64,000 bases of DNA from Ignelater luminosus (taxonomy: Eukaryota > Arthropoda > Insecta > Coleoptera > Elateridae). Location of the stretch: assembly GCA_011009095.1 (NCBI GenBank), contig VTPC01089559.1, positions 395,531 to 459,530 of the forward strand. Reading direction: 5' to 3'. Position numbers and translations under genes: made by a program. The notes under the pieces are model-generated. The model made no database searches. It was not told where the DNA came from and saw only the letters and a list, made by a program, of their open reading frames with translations. Below, one piece after another: positions 59,201 through 64,000 of this stretch (positions are counted from its first letter, which is position 1; every line of letters starts with the position of its first letter).

Positions 59201-60810
59201 AATGTATGGTCTATTCTTATTGAAGTTACATTATTTATACTTTTTGTAATTACCATTATTTTTAAAAAATTTTAAAACACTTTCAGCTCATATAAATAGG
59301 ACACCAACTTTTTTTAAAGCTTTTATTTTGAAAGTTGGCATGTTTATTACTATAACAATAAAAAACAATGCTGTAAATTACAATCAAAAATAATTTATAA
59401 ATAATATTTATCAAAACTATTCTCTAATTTTACAGCAGATTTATTTTGAAATTCTTAATATGTTAACAGTTCTACTTTTAACAGTTGATCGTTAAATTTA
59501 TTTATTATAATTTTTAAATGTCGCACACACGTTTAATAGAAATATTCGCTGTTTATTTATTAGTCTTATAAAATATTTTATTAATGACTAGATAATATTA
59601 AATAAATTTGTGTCATTTGAATATTTATAAAACTGACTCTTACTTTATTTAGCATTCTATATCTTCAAATGAAAATCCATTTATAATGTCACCTTTTGGT
59701 AATCGTAGATGTTTATTACAGAATTAACCTTGATGAGTTAAAATGTCTGTATTTACTGTGAGAGACATAATATGATGATAGGTGTGTCCCTATTGTTTTG
59801 CAAATCAATAATAGTCTGTAATTTTTGGTGCATAAATCAATTAAATATCTTACATTATACTTTAATAAATCTAATTTAGGAATTAGAGTAATATTTAAAT
59901 AATAAAATGTATCTTACGATGACAGTGAATTTTCTATTTTTTACTATCGGCATAGATATAACAATTTTGGTCATTTATTATATCGCTTACTGTTGTGTAT
60001 ATAACACAAATTTTATATAATGGTCTTACACCTACTATGTAATTTTTAAAAATGATCTTATGAGTTGAATTTCTTATATATTATTATTAGTCTTCATAAT
60101 GCAGAATATAGGCAACACACATTACACTCTAAATAATGATGCGCCGTTACTTATTAATGTATAGTTGAAATATTTTTTACTTTACAGTTAATAATCAAGA
60201 AGAATTTCGTCTTTATTGCAAATTCCTTTTAGGATTTGGTTTTCATGCTTAACAGGTTTTTAGTTAACAAATTACTTGTTGTTTCAGATGGAGTACTCGC
60301 AGTTGCCTCGAAGAAAAACATTTCATATGTCAAACAAAGCTTAGGAAAGTTAACAAGAAAGGCAAGAAGAAGCTTCAACGCCAATTTAACGCTGATAAAT
60401 ATAATAAATTAAATGAGGTACCAGTTCCTGATATTCCTGAATATAATAGAACAGTTGCAAGTTTGAAAGAGCATAGACCACAGGTTGCTTATTATGTTGA
60501 CAGCAACAGCATACCAGACAATAACGCTTTTGCTAATAGAACTAACAGTACTGTTGAAATAAGTAAAGACAGACAGAAGAAAAGAAGGAATGGCAAAAAC
60601 AGAAAGAAATGTGATCCTGTTATAATTGCTAATGGAACACAATATAATACACCTCAATTAAAATATGGAAAGAGGAGAAGGAGGAATAAGAGTAAAGAAA
60701 CTAAAGAAGATGCTTCTATGGAAAATATCCAGACAAAGATTTATTACAGTGGTATTCCTAAAAGTCCCCTCCATCCAAGAGTTATTACAGAAGAACTTAG
60801 TTTCCGTTAG
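32160..60810 (+). CDS. Secreted C-type lectin with long basic tail (4 coding exons, spans 28.7 kb)
   Basis: Joined exons 32160-32217, 39338-39565, 54839-55007 and 60288-60810 give 978 nt, or 325 residues plus TAG, with matching intron phases 1, 1 and 2. Residues 1-23 are a signal peptide (hydrophobic core VWLIVLFLC). Residues about 33-170 form a single C-type lectin domain: CYYF, WQQAFFTCHELHGKL, the WIGG signature (RWIGGMYDW), KWHCIVLD and HFICQ. Its cysteines fit three disulfides of the long-form fold. The Ca2+/sugar motifs EPN or QPD and WND are absent, so classical Ca2+-dependent sugar binding is unlikely. The tail (about 171-325) is basic and Asn-rich, with NRT, NST and NGT glycosylation sequons and clusters such as KKRRNGKNRKK and GKRRRR. 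A secreted role in extracellular matrix, cuticle or immunity is likely; it resembles single-domain insect lectins such as Drosophila Clect27/schlaff, but that orthology is only a guess. Confidence 0.85.
32553..35146 (-). mobile_element. Sola-like DNA transposon, decayed, with 4-bp AATT target duplication
   Basis: A 2594-bp element with perfect 30-bp terminal inverted repeats (32553-32582 and 35117-35146, starting GAAGGGGCCAATGCAAGAAG). AATT flanks it at 32549-32552 and 35147-35150; the empty site would read GGAATTCA, a palindromic GAATTC core. The 16-bp motif ATGTCCACTTCTTGCA of the right TIR is repeated inside at 32755-32770 and 34962-34977. Four-base duplications and an unusual transposase fit the Sola superfamily (Sola2 in particular), but I assign this from memory. 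It lies in lectin intron 1, antisense to the gene. Confidence 0.72.
32874..34831 (-). pseudogene. Sola-like transposase, two exons, multiply broken
   Basis: Exon 1 runs from ATG 34829-34831 to 34382: an acidic Ser/Glu-rich N-terminus, then basic KEKQWQRNVRKERK and CNCKMKCF. A 106-bp intron (34276-34381, GTAAGT...TTTTAG) keeps phase 0. Exon 2 begins VKENATKVPVCKNALLAIHR and continues with DRRGKHNNRPNQ, SHYSRTDN, KSDSCQKCDKL and the block VITFDFQQNLPLPVAPGGDVFY, whose Asp is probably the first catalytic acid. After ASTGKS (about 33540) a segment is missing. The frame shifts through VYMFC to SQNKNYVMTQYLYSL near 33475, where the family has a second acidic residue. FPEPGHSYLPCDRSFG follows (about 33345-33392). 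A last frameshift near 33010 precedes VADQWFYEDI and TAA at 32874-32876. It is inactive. The family wording is known to me only as an uncharacterised, repeated insect protein. Confidence 0.68.
35960..36330 (+). repeat. Pyrimidine-rich (polyT/C) tract
   Basis: About 370 bp with very strong T+C bias on the plus strand, with runs such as TTTTTTTTCTTCT. It explains the overlapping hydrophobic open frames at 36067-36347, which are composition artefacts. It lies in lectin intron 1. Confidence 0.6.
39338..39565 (+). CDS. Lectin coding exon 2 (N-terminal half of lectin domain)
   Basis: The acceptor GTTTCAG|G is at 39337 and the donor TTAG|GTGAGT at 39565. It encodes residues 20-95: the end of the signal peptide, then a Cys-containing segment (CSRHYVCPP) and the start of the C-type lectin domain (NCYYFSKNRTTWQQAFFTCH, then ELHGKLTIIRN). 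It ends one base into a codon. The frame stays open a few codons into the intron, which is not translated. Confidence 0.88.
41620..41750 (+). repeat. hAT-like end, copy 1 of a direct repeat
   Basis: It starts CAGGACCGGTGCTAGTGTAT, resembling hAT termini (CAGGGCCGG type). The next ~60 bp match the copy at 43311 ('atttggtgcctatagtagaatttcttaaggtg' versus 'atttggcgtttatggcaaaatttcttaaggca', quoted in part). No transposase is nearby. Confidence 0.4.
43311..43458 (+). mobile_element. Short hAT-like MITE candidate, copy 2
   Basis: It starts CAGGACCGGCACTAAGTTAT and ends GCCGGCACCGGTCTTC, so the two ends share an inverted GACCGGTGC / GCACCGGTC core. It is related to the sequence at 41620. I found no convincing 8-bp duplication, so the boundaries are uncertain, and 41620-43458 could instead be a single internally deleted element. 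Confidence 0.38.
47500..48330 (+). pseudogene. Fossil mariner transposase
   Basis: Scraps in mariner order lie on the plus strand in changing frames: ESAPSFYQVK and SKQFK (about 47593-47640), SIEDDPDTGQPVEA (about 47651-47693) and IIGVKGISAGTV (the second helix-turn-helix, about 47735-47770). Then come HDN (about 48005), GFQQLNHPAYSPHLAFSNYF (about 48087-48145) and a C-terminal LKSLQEK...NYNIEK (about 48265-48325). The third catalytic Asp position reads Asn. Many stops and frameshifts; no TIR can be recognised. It is much older than the other three mariners in the window. Confidence 0.65.
49684..51664 (+). mobile_element. hAT element (ZMYM1-like transposase group), decayed
   Basis: The left end begins CAGGGCCGGAGTAACC and the right end, reverse-complemented, begins CAGGGTTGTGGCCGCCCC. 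Both then carry a CCGCCC..GGGC block, as expected for imperfect hAT termini. The flanking octamers ATTGTAGA (49676-49683) and ACTGTAAA (51665-51672) agree at 6 of 8 positions, consistent with an aged 8-bp hAT duplication. Length is about 2.0 kb, shorter than a full element because the 5' coding part is missing. Confidence 0.75.
49883..51410 (+). pseudogene. hAT transposase (DUF4371/hATC), 5'-truncated with in-frame stops
   Basis: The N-terminal zinc-finger region is absent. Readable blocks in order: LLEALG, FGFMFDSTSDQAHGEQVSEI (first catalytic Asp region, about 49940-49999), FLGFI, CYDNAAVMAG (second Asp, about 50157-50186), KHSLNLVGV, a mid-region with VQKRLQDPSMDFHDAASDLK, and the hAT C-terminal dimerisation domain (SVFPNLRMAIQVRLTIAVSI, then a Cys-Glu and SKLKLILNYLRASM, about 51165-51290). 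From 50043 to 51410 the frame never shifts. It is broken only by stops at 50070 (TAG), 50496 (TAG), 50601 (TAA), 50619 (TGA) and 50847 (TGA). The family normally reads 'S.ASCERSFSKLK'; here it is GSCEVFFSKLK. Confidence 0.82.
54839..55007 (+). CDS. Lectin coding exon 3 (WIGG core)
   Basis: The acceptor CGTTTCAG| is at 54838 and the donor ACAA|GTAAGT at 55007. It carries residues 96-151 with SMERWIGGMYDWEQMAWKW and LKWHCIVLDPEEGY. The WIGG motif and conserved Cys mark the core of the C-type lectin fold. Residues that bind calcium in classical lectins are missing from the loop between KW and KWHC. The open frame upstream of the acceptor is intron. Confidence 0.9.
55523..56816 (+). mobile_element. 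Mariner-like element 3 (DD34D), nested
   Basis: A 1294-bp element with 28-bp terminal inverted repeats differing at one position (55523-55550 and 56789-56816, starting CGAGGGTTGCTATTTATATT) and TA duplications at 55521-55522 and 56817-56818. It lies inside long-inverted-repeat element 3 and inside lectin intron 3. It is a third mariner group, distinct in TIR and protein from elements 1 and 2. Confidence 0.93.
55698..56750 (+). pseudogene. Mariner transposase with two in-frame stops
   Basis: ATG at 55698 opens a single uninterrupted reading frame to TAA 56748-56750 (350 codons), broken only by TGA at 55833-55835 and TAA at 56478-56480. It reads MELTREHFRAIIFHNF, then an N-terminal helix-turn-helix region (ATG to ~55700-55900), VTYREIEASLGIS, and the catalytic Asp motifs TGDESW (about 56172-56189), HHDNASSHTAA (about 56445-56477) and SPDLALNDFFLF (about 56538-56573). 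Spacing is DD34D if the stop is counted as a residue. The first stop sits where relatives have Trp (TGG to TGA) and the second where they have Gln (CAA to TAA), both single-base changes. Length and domains are otherwise complete. Confidence 0.9.
57050..57760 (+). pseudogene. Decayed copy of the EDTD/GCDT uncharacterised protein family
   Basis: Readable pieces are KIYQADFLSHPKNK (about 57277-57318), a box SGYDTTSIL (57494-57520), and a longer in-frame piece ending RYTQVIAKQPITVSFGLSAL followed by PSTSCEQRSFRT and a stop (57640-57738). They occur in the order 'F....FL.N..NK', 'F.HA.SGCDTTSA', 'LN..RY..F.K........LPPTS.A..QHS.R.Y'. That matches, from memory, the same uncharacterised family whose fragment lies in foldback element 2 at 12607-13350. 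Frames change between pieces and several stops are present. The assignment rests on short motifs and could be wrong. Confidence 0.45.
58231..60287. other. Intronic AT-rich stretch, no gene
   Basis: Nothing recognisable; the open frames at 58541-58802 overlap each other on opposite strands and show no domain. Confidence 0.45.
60288..60810 (+). CDS. Lectin coding exon 4 (domain end, basic tail, stop)
   Basis: The acceptor TTGTTTCAG| is at 60287 and TAG at 60808-60810. It starts with the last lectin-domain segment WSTRSCLEEKHFICQTKL. Then comes KKGKKKLQRQFN, KLNEVPVPDIPEYN and a low-complexity Asn/Lys/Arg-rich tail ending VITEELSFR. The tail has four N-glycosylation sequons and dibasic clusters, including KRRRR, a possible proprotein convertase site. 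A fourth phase-matched exon completing the Cys pairs makes the gene model convincing. Confidence 0.92.
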
Positions 60811-61021
60811 ATTTGAATAGAAAATTCTAGTGTTTGCAAATTATTTAATTTCATTTGTAAAATAGAAATGCATTACCAGAAAAGAACAAAACTAATATTA
60901 GCTTATATAGGTTGTTAATTGCTAGGCAATTGAGTTATGTTATTTTTGTTTGCTATTGTAATTTATATTTTATTTTAAAATATTAATAATCTTGTTTTAT
61001 TGACATTTTTATGTGTAGCAT

Positions 61022-61027
61022 AATAAA
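61022..61027 (+). terminator. Candidate poly(A) signal of lectin gene
   Basis: AATAAA, 212 bp after the lectin stop codon. The region is so AT-rich that the hexamer could occur by chance. Confidence 0.35.
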
Positions 61028-61574
61028 GCGATATCTTACATAAATATTAGTTATCTAATTCATTCTGAATCCAGTTAAATCACACACAACAGCTTACTAT
61101 AACATGCCACTATTACGTAGAAAACGTGCATTTAAATTAATTTTATTTACTATAAATTTTACATGAATATAAATAATATAAGAAGTAATAAATTAAATAT
61201 TAAGCCGATGAAAAAGTGATGTAATAGGTCTTTTATCAAGGATGAAATATTATACAGAGTTAACACCAGAAAAGTTTATCAAACATGAATATTACAAGAT
61301 TTTAAAGCATAGAAGAGCTGTGAATACAATAAAGTAAAATAATATTTTTAATATTATAAAATATAACATAATACAAATAAATTATAATAAGTTACAAATG
61401 CGTGATATACTAGAACAGTTAACATGAATATGGAAGTAAAGATAGTGCACACCTATAATATTCACCTACTTTTACAGGAGTTTAAATAAATGAACATTTC
61501 TATTATTTTCCATTAATGTTATTTTTCTATTTTTGTTATTCTTTTTCTTTTCAAGATTATTAGCCCATTTCTAA

Positions 61575-61580
61575 TTTATT
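61575..61580 (-). terminator. Candidate poly(A) signal of leucine-rich repeat gene
   Basis: AATAAA on the minus strand, 102 bp past the TAA at 61682-61684. Chance occurrence cannot be excluded. Confidence 0.35.
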
Positions 61581-61681
61581 CATGCGGAAAACAGACTTAT
61601 AACTAGATATTACAGGTGCAAGAATAAAGAAACAGTAAATTATTCACAGTGCAGATAATTCTAATAATAAAGATGACATTT

Positions 61682-64000
61682 TTAAAAATGATAAAGGGGC
61701 ATAGATGAATATTTCTCTGCAATTTCTTTCAAATTTTCTTCTTTCAGTTTATTTCCACTCAAGTAAATATATTGTAGTGATGACATCTTGCTAAGAATAT
61801 TCAAATCGATATCACTTATACTATTGTTTTCCAAATACAAATTATAAAGTCCACTAAGACCCATAAATGTATCATTATTAAAACGTTGTAATTTATTATT
61901 ATTTAGGTTGAGACTTGTTAAAAAATAATCTTTTTCAAATGCTCTAGGCTCAATACTTTCAATTTTATTATCACTGAGGTTTAGTGACGCTAAAGAAGTT
62001 AAATAAGAAAATATACTTTTTGGTATATAGTTTATATCATTATTACTTAAATCCAACTCATTTAGCAGCTTGAAAGATTTAAAATCGCTTTGCTTCAAAC
62101 TTTTAATTTTATTATTATTCAAGTTCATTGTTGTTAATTTGTATATATACGATGCATTTAAGCTTGGGAAGTTATTTGCATTAAATTGCTTTAAACTATT
62201 ATTACTGAGAGATAATACCTTAAGATCATACAATCCTTCAAATGCCCCAGAATCAATATCCTTGATAACATTGTCATCTAAAAATAGGTAATGCAGATTT
62301 TTCATATTTTTAAATGTTCCAGACTCTAAATGTTCCAGGTTATTTCCCCATAAGTGTAACACAGTGACTTCTGTAAGCCCATTCAAAATATCAGAAGATA
62401 TAAATTGAATATTATTTTCTGCTAAATTCAACACTTCAAGTTTAGATAGATCTTCAAAACATCCAACATTTAAAATCTTAATGTTGTTTTCAACTAAATT
62501 CAAACATCTTAAAGATGTCATACCTTTAAATGTTCCAGATTTCAGTTTTTGTAAGGAATTTTTGTTTAAATTTAAATAAGTTAAAGAAGTAAGATTTGCA
62601 AATACTCCTGCCAATAATTCTTGAATTTGATTCTGTTCCAAAGATAAAGTTAGCAGTTTATTAAGTTTGGAAAAATATTTATTTTCTAAACTGCTTATAT
62701 TATTTATATCCAAATAAAGATTTTTGAGTGATGGTAAATTTTCAAAAACTGACTCTTCCATGTCTACAATATCGTTTTCTCTTAAATACAAAGTTTCTAA
62801 CTGTATCAATCCTTGAAACATGTCATTATTTAAAACACCTAAATTATTCTTCTGCAAATCTAAATATTGAAGATTATTCAGATTTTCAAAGCTTCCATAT
62901 TCTATATATTCAATACTATTATTGAACAGGTTCAACCTTAGAAGTTGATGTGGTTTGGTAAAAATTCTCCTAAATTGTGGTAATTTATTGCCACTTAAAA
63001 CCAAGTTGCCTAACTTTGGCATTTCTTCAAAAATTCCAGCAGGAAGACTTTCTAAGTGATTATTGGCAAGATATAATTCTGACAAATTAAATAAACCTCT
63101 GAAAGAGTTTTCTTCCATTTCTTCAATTGCATTATCAGCTAAGTTCAGCGTTTCAAGATTAGATAAATCTTCAAATGCACCGAATTTCAAACCTTTCAAC
63201 TTGTTGTTTGCTAAATTTAAATGCTTTAATTCATTTAAACCCTCAAAATCTGTTTCATCAATATCTGCAATTCTATTATCATTTATAATCAATTTTTCCA
63301 ATTTCTTTGTATTATTAAATATATCATTAGGTAAACTGTAGATACGATTTCCCCTTAATGATAACTCATTCAAACTGGAAAGATTTTGAAAAATTTCATC
63401 ATCTAAATCTAAGATTCTATTGAAACCTAAACGCAAAATCTTCAAATTCTCCAAATGGCCAAATGTCGAAGAAGAGAGGTAATCAAGGTTGTTATTTGAC
63501 AAATCTAATAGCAGTAATTTCTGAAGTGTTTGGATATCCTCCTGACTAATTGTTTCTAATTGATTTTTATTAAGACTAAGTTCTGTTAATTCATTCAGTT
63601 CATTGAATATTCCATATGGTAATCTTTTCCAACCAGTTTGTTCAAATTTCAACATTTGTAATTTTTGCATTCCTGAAAAAGTTTTATTCTCCCAATTCCA
63701 AACTTCATTTTCAATTAGATTTAATTTTTCAAGTGATAATAACTCTTGAAATGAGCCAGAAACAATTCTGTTAATACTGTTGCGTACCATTGATAGCTCG
63801 GTAATATTAGATATAATGCTGCAGGTTTTTAAAGAAAATTCATCAAAAGTACATTGTTCTATAACTAATCCTTTTATGTCTTCAGAAAGTGCTCCAGCTT
63901 GTCTTATGGTTTGGGCGATTTCTGAATTGAGTTGTGCTATGGACTTGATGCCTGTACATATTATGTCTTTCCAACCTTCAAACCAACATCGTTTATTGGC
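61682..64000 (-). CDS. Leucine-rich repeat protein, about 29 LRRs (5' end outside window)
   Basis: The minus-strand frame is open from the window edge (64000) to TAA at 61682-61684, at least 772 codons. I extended it beyond the first internal Met at 63790 because the 70 codons before it are also open. They contain a Cys-bearing N-terminal segment (CWFEGWKDIICTGIKS and a further Cys pair), as seen before LRR arrays. Then come about 29 consecutive 24-residue repeats of the extracellular type, F..L..L..L.L..N.I..L, for example FEDLSNLETLNLADNAIEEM. The array ends with LQYIYLSGNKLKEENLKEIA and a short tail (PLYHF) with no C-terminal Cys cap or membrane segment. It is probably a secreted or surface adhesion/recognition protein of the chaoptin/LRR-ligand kind; I cannot name an orthologue. 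One uninterrupted 2.3-kb exon. Plus-strand ORFs over it are shadows. Confidence 0.93.
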   Translation of the reverse strand, partial: ANKRCWFEGWKDIICTGIKSIAQLNSEIAQTIRQAGALSEDIKGLVIEQCTFDEFSLKTCSIISNITELSMVRNSINRIVSGSFQELLSLEKLNLIENEVWNWENKTFSGMQKLQMLKFEQTGWKRLPYGIFNELNELTELSLNKNQLETISQEDIQTLQKLLLLDLSNNNLDYLSSSTFGHLENLKILRLGFNRILDLDDEIFQNLSSLNELSLRGNRIYSLPNDIFNNTKKLEKLIINDNRIADIDETDFEGLNELKHLNLANNKLKGLKFGAFEDLSNLETLNLADNAIEEMEENSFRGLFNLSELYLANNHLESLPAGIFEEMPKLGNLVLSGNKLPQFRRIFTKPHQLLRLNLFNNSIEYIEYGSFENLNNLQYLDLQKNNLGVLNNDMFQGLIQLETLYLRENDIVDMEESVFENLPSLKNLYLDINNISSLENKYFSKLNKLLTLSLEQNQIQELLAGVFANLTSLTYLNLNKNSLQKLKSGTFKGMTSLRCLNLVENNIKILNVGCFEDLSKLEVLNLAENNIQFISSDILNGLTEVTVLHLWGNNLEHLESGTFKNMKNLHYLFLDDNVIKDIDSGAFEGLYDLKVLSLSNNSLKQFNANNFPSLNASYIYKLTTMNLNNNKIKSLKQSDFKSFKLLNELDLSNNDINYIPKSIFSYLTSLASLNLSDNKIESIEPRAFEKDYFLTSLNLNNNKLQRFNNDTFMGLSGLYNLYLENNSISDIDLNILSKMSSLQYIYLSGNKLKEENLKEIAEKYSSMPLYHF

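Larger units (their letters stand above)
55008..60287 (+). other. Lectin intron 3 (5.3 kb)
   Basis: GTAAGT...TTTCAG intron. It contains a long-inverted-repeat element with a nested mariner (55205-58230). The remainder (58231-60287) is very AT-rich with no recognisable gene. Confidence 0.78.
60811..61681. other. Tail-to-tail intergenic region with 3' UTRs
   Basis: This region lies between the stop of the lectin and the stop of the leucine-rich repeat gene, which are convergent. AATAAA occurs at 61022-61027 on plus, a candidate poly(A) signal for the lectin. TTTATT at 61575-61580 reads AATAAA on minus, about 100 bp past the stop of the leucine-rich repeat gene. No coding sequence is seen. Confidence 0.5.

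Noticed and set aside
61682..63790. Met at 63790 as the start of the leucine-rich repeat protein
   Set aside because: The frame is open upstream to the window edge with a fitting N-terminal Cys segment, so this Met is internal.
1..64000. tRNA, rRNA or CRISPR features
   Set aside because: No cloverleaf with a GGTTCGA-type arm, no rRNA-like sequence and no regularly spaced short direct repeats were seen.

Overview
The window looks like AT-rich nuclear DNA from an insect. It has widely spaced exons with GT/AG introns, several mariner/Tc1-type transposons, hAT, LINE and foldback-type repeats, short TTAGG runs, and no bacterial-style gene packing. I cannot name the order from the sequence.

Only two host genes are well supported. 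The first is a plus-strand secreted C-type lectin. I assembled it from four exons (32160-32217, 39338-39565, 54839-55007, 60288-60810) whose splice sites and phases join into a 325-residue protein: signal peptide, one C-type lectin domain, then a long basic, Asn-rich tail. The second, convergent on the minus strand (61682-64000), is one long open exon with about 29 leucine-rich repeats; its 5' end lies outside the window. About 870 bp of tail-to-tail intergenic DNA separate them.

The rest is mostly transposon debris. From left to right: a LINE 3'-end remnant (about 1.4 kb); an R1-like LINE remnant (4.5-6.4 kb) carrying a 130-bp MITE; a ~1.9-kb palindromic foldback element with a degenerate hammerhead-like motif (6.54-8.4 kb); a CpG-rich patch (9.5-9.8 kb); a second foldback element (11.98-14.04 kb) with ~141-bp subrepeats in its arms and a broken coding fragment between them; small transposase and LINE scraps; a near-complete mariner (25500-26796) and a second, opposite-strand mariner (28686-30007); and a short tandem repeat near 30.8 kb.

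Each lectin intron has been colonised. Intron 1 holds a decayed Sola-like element (32553-35146) with 30-bp perfect TIRs and AATT target duplications. Intron 2 holds a fossil mariner (about 47.5-48.3 kb), a decayed hAT element (49684-51664) and short hAT-like ends. Intron 3 holds a long-inverted-repeat element (about 55.2-58.2 kb) that was itself hit by a third mariner (55523-56816).

The most interesting observation is that the 12-14 kb foldback and the 55-58 kb long-inverted-repeat element, whose arms are unrelated to each other, both enclose remnants that look like the same uncharacterised protein family (motifs near EDTD, a GCDT/GYDT box, and a C-terminal Gln/Arg-rich QVQ-type region). That may point to an undescribed class of foldback-type element, or to repeated capture of one gene family. 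All domain and family names are from memory and by eye; no search was run.
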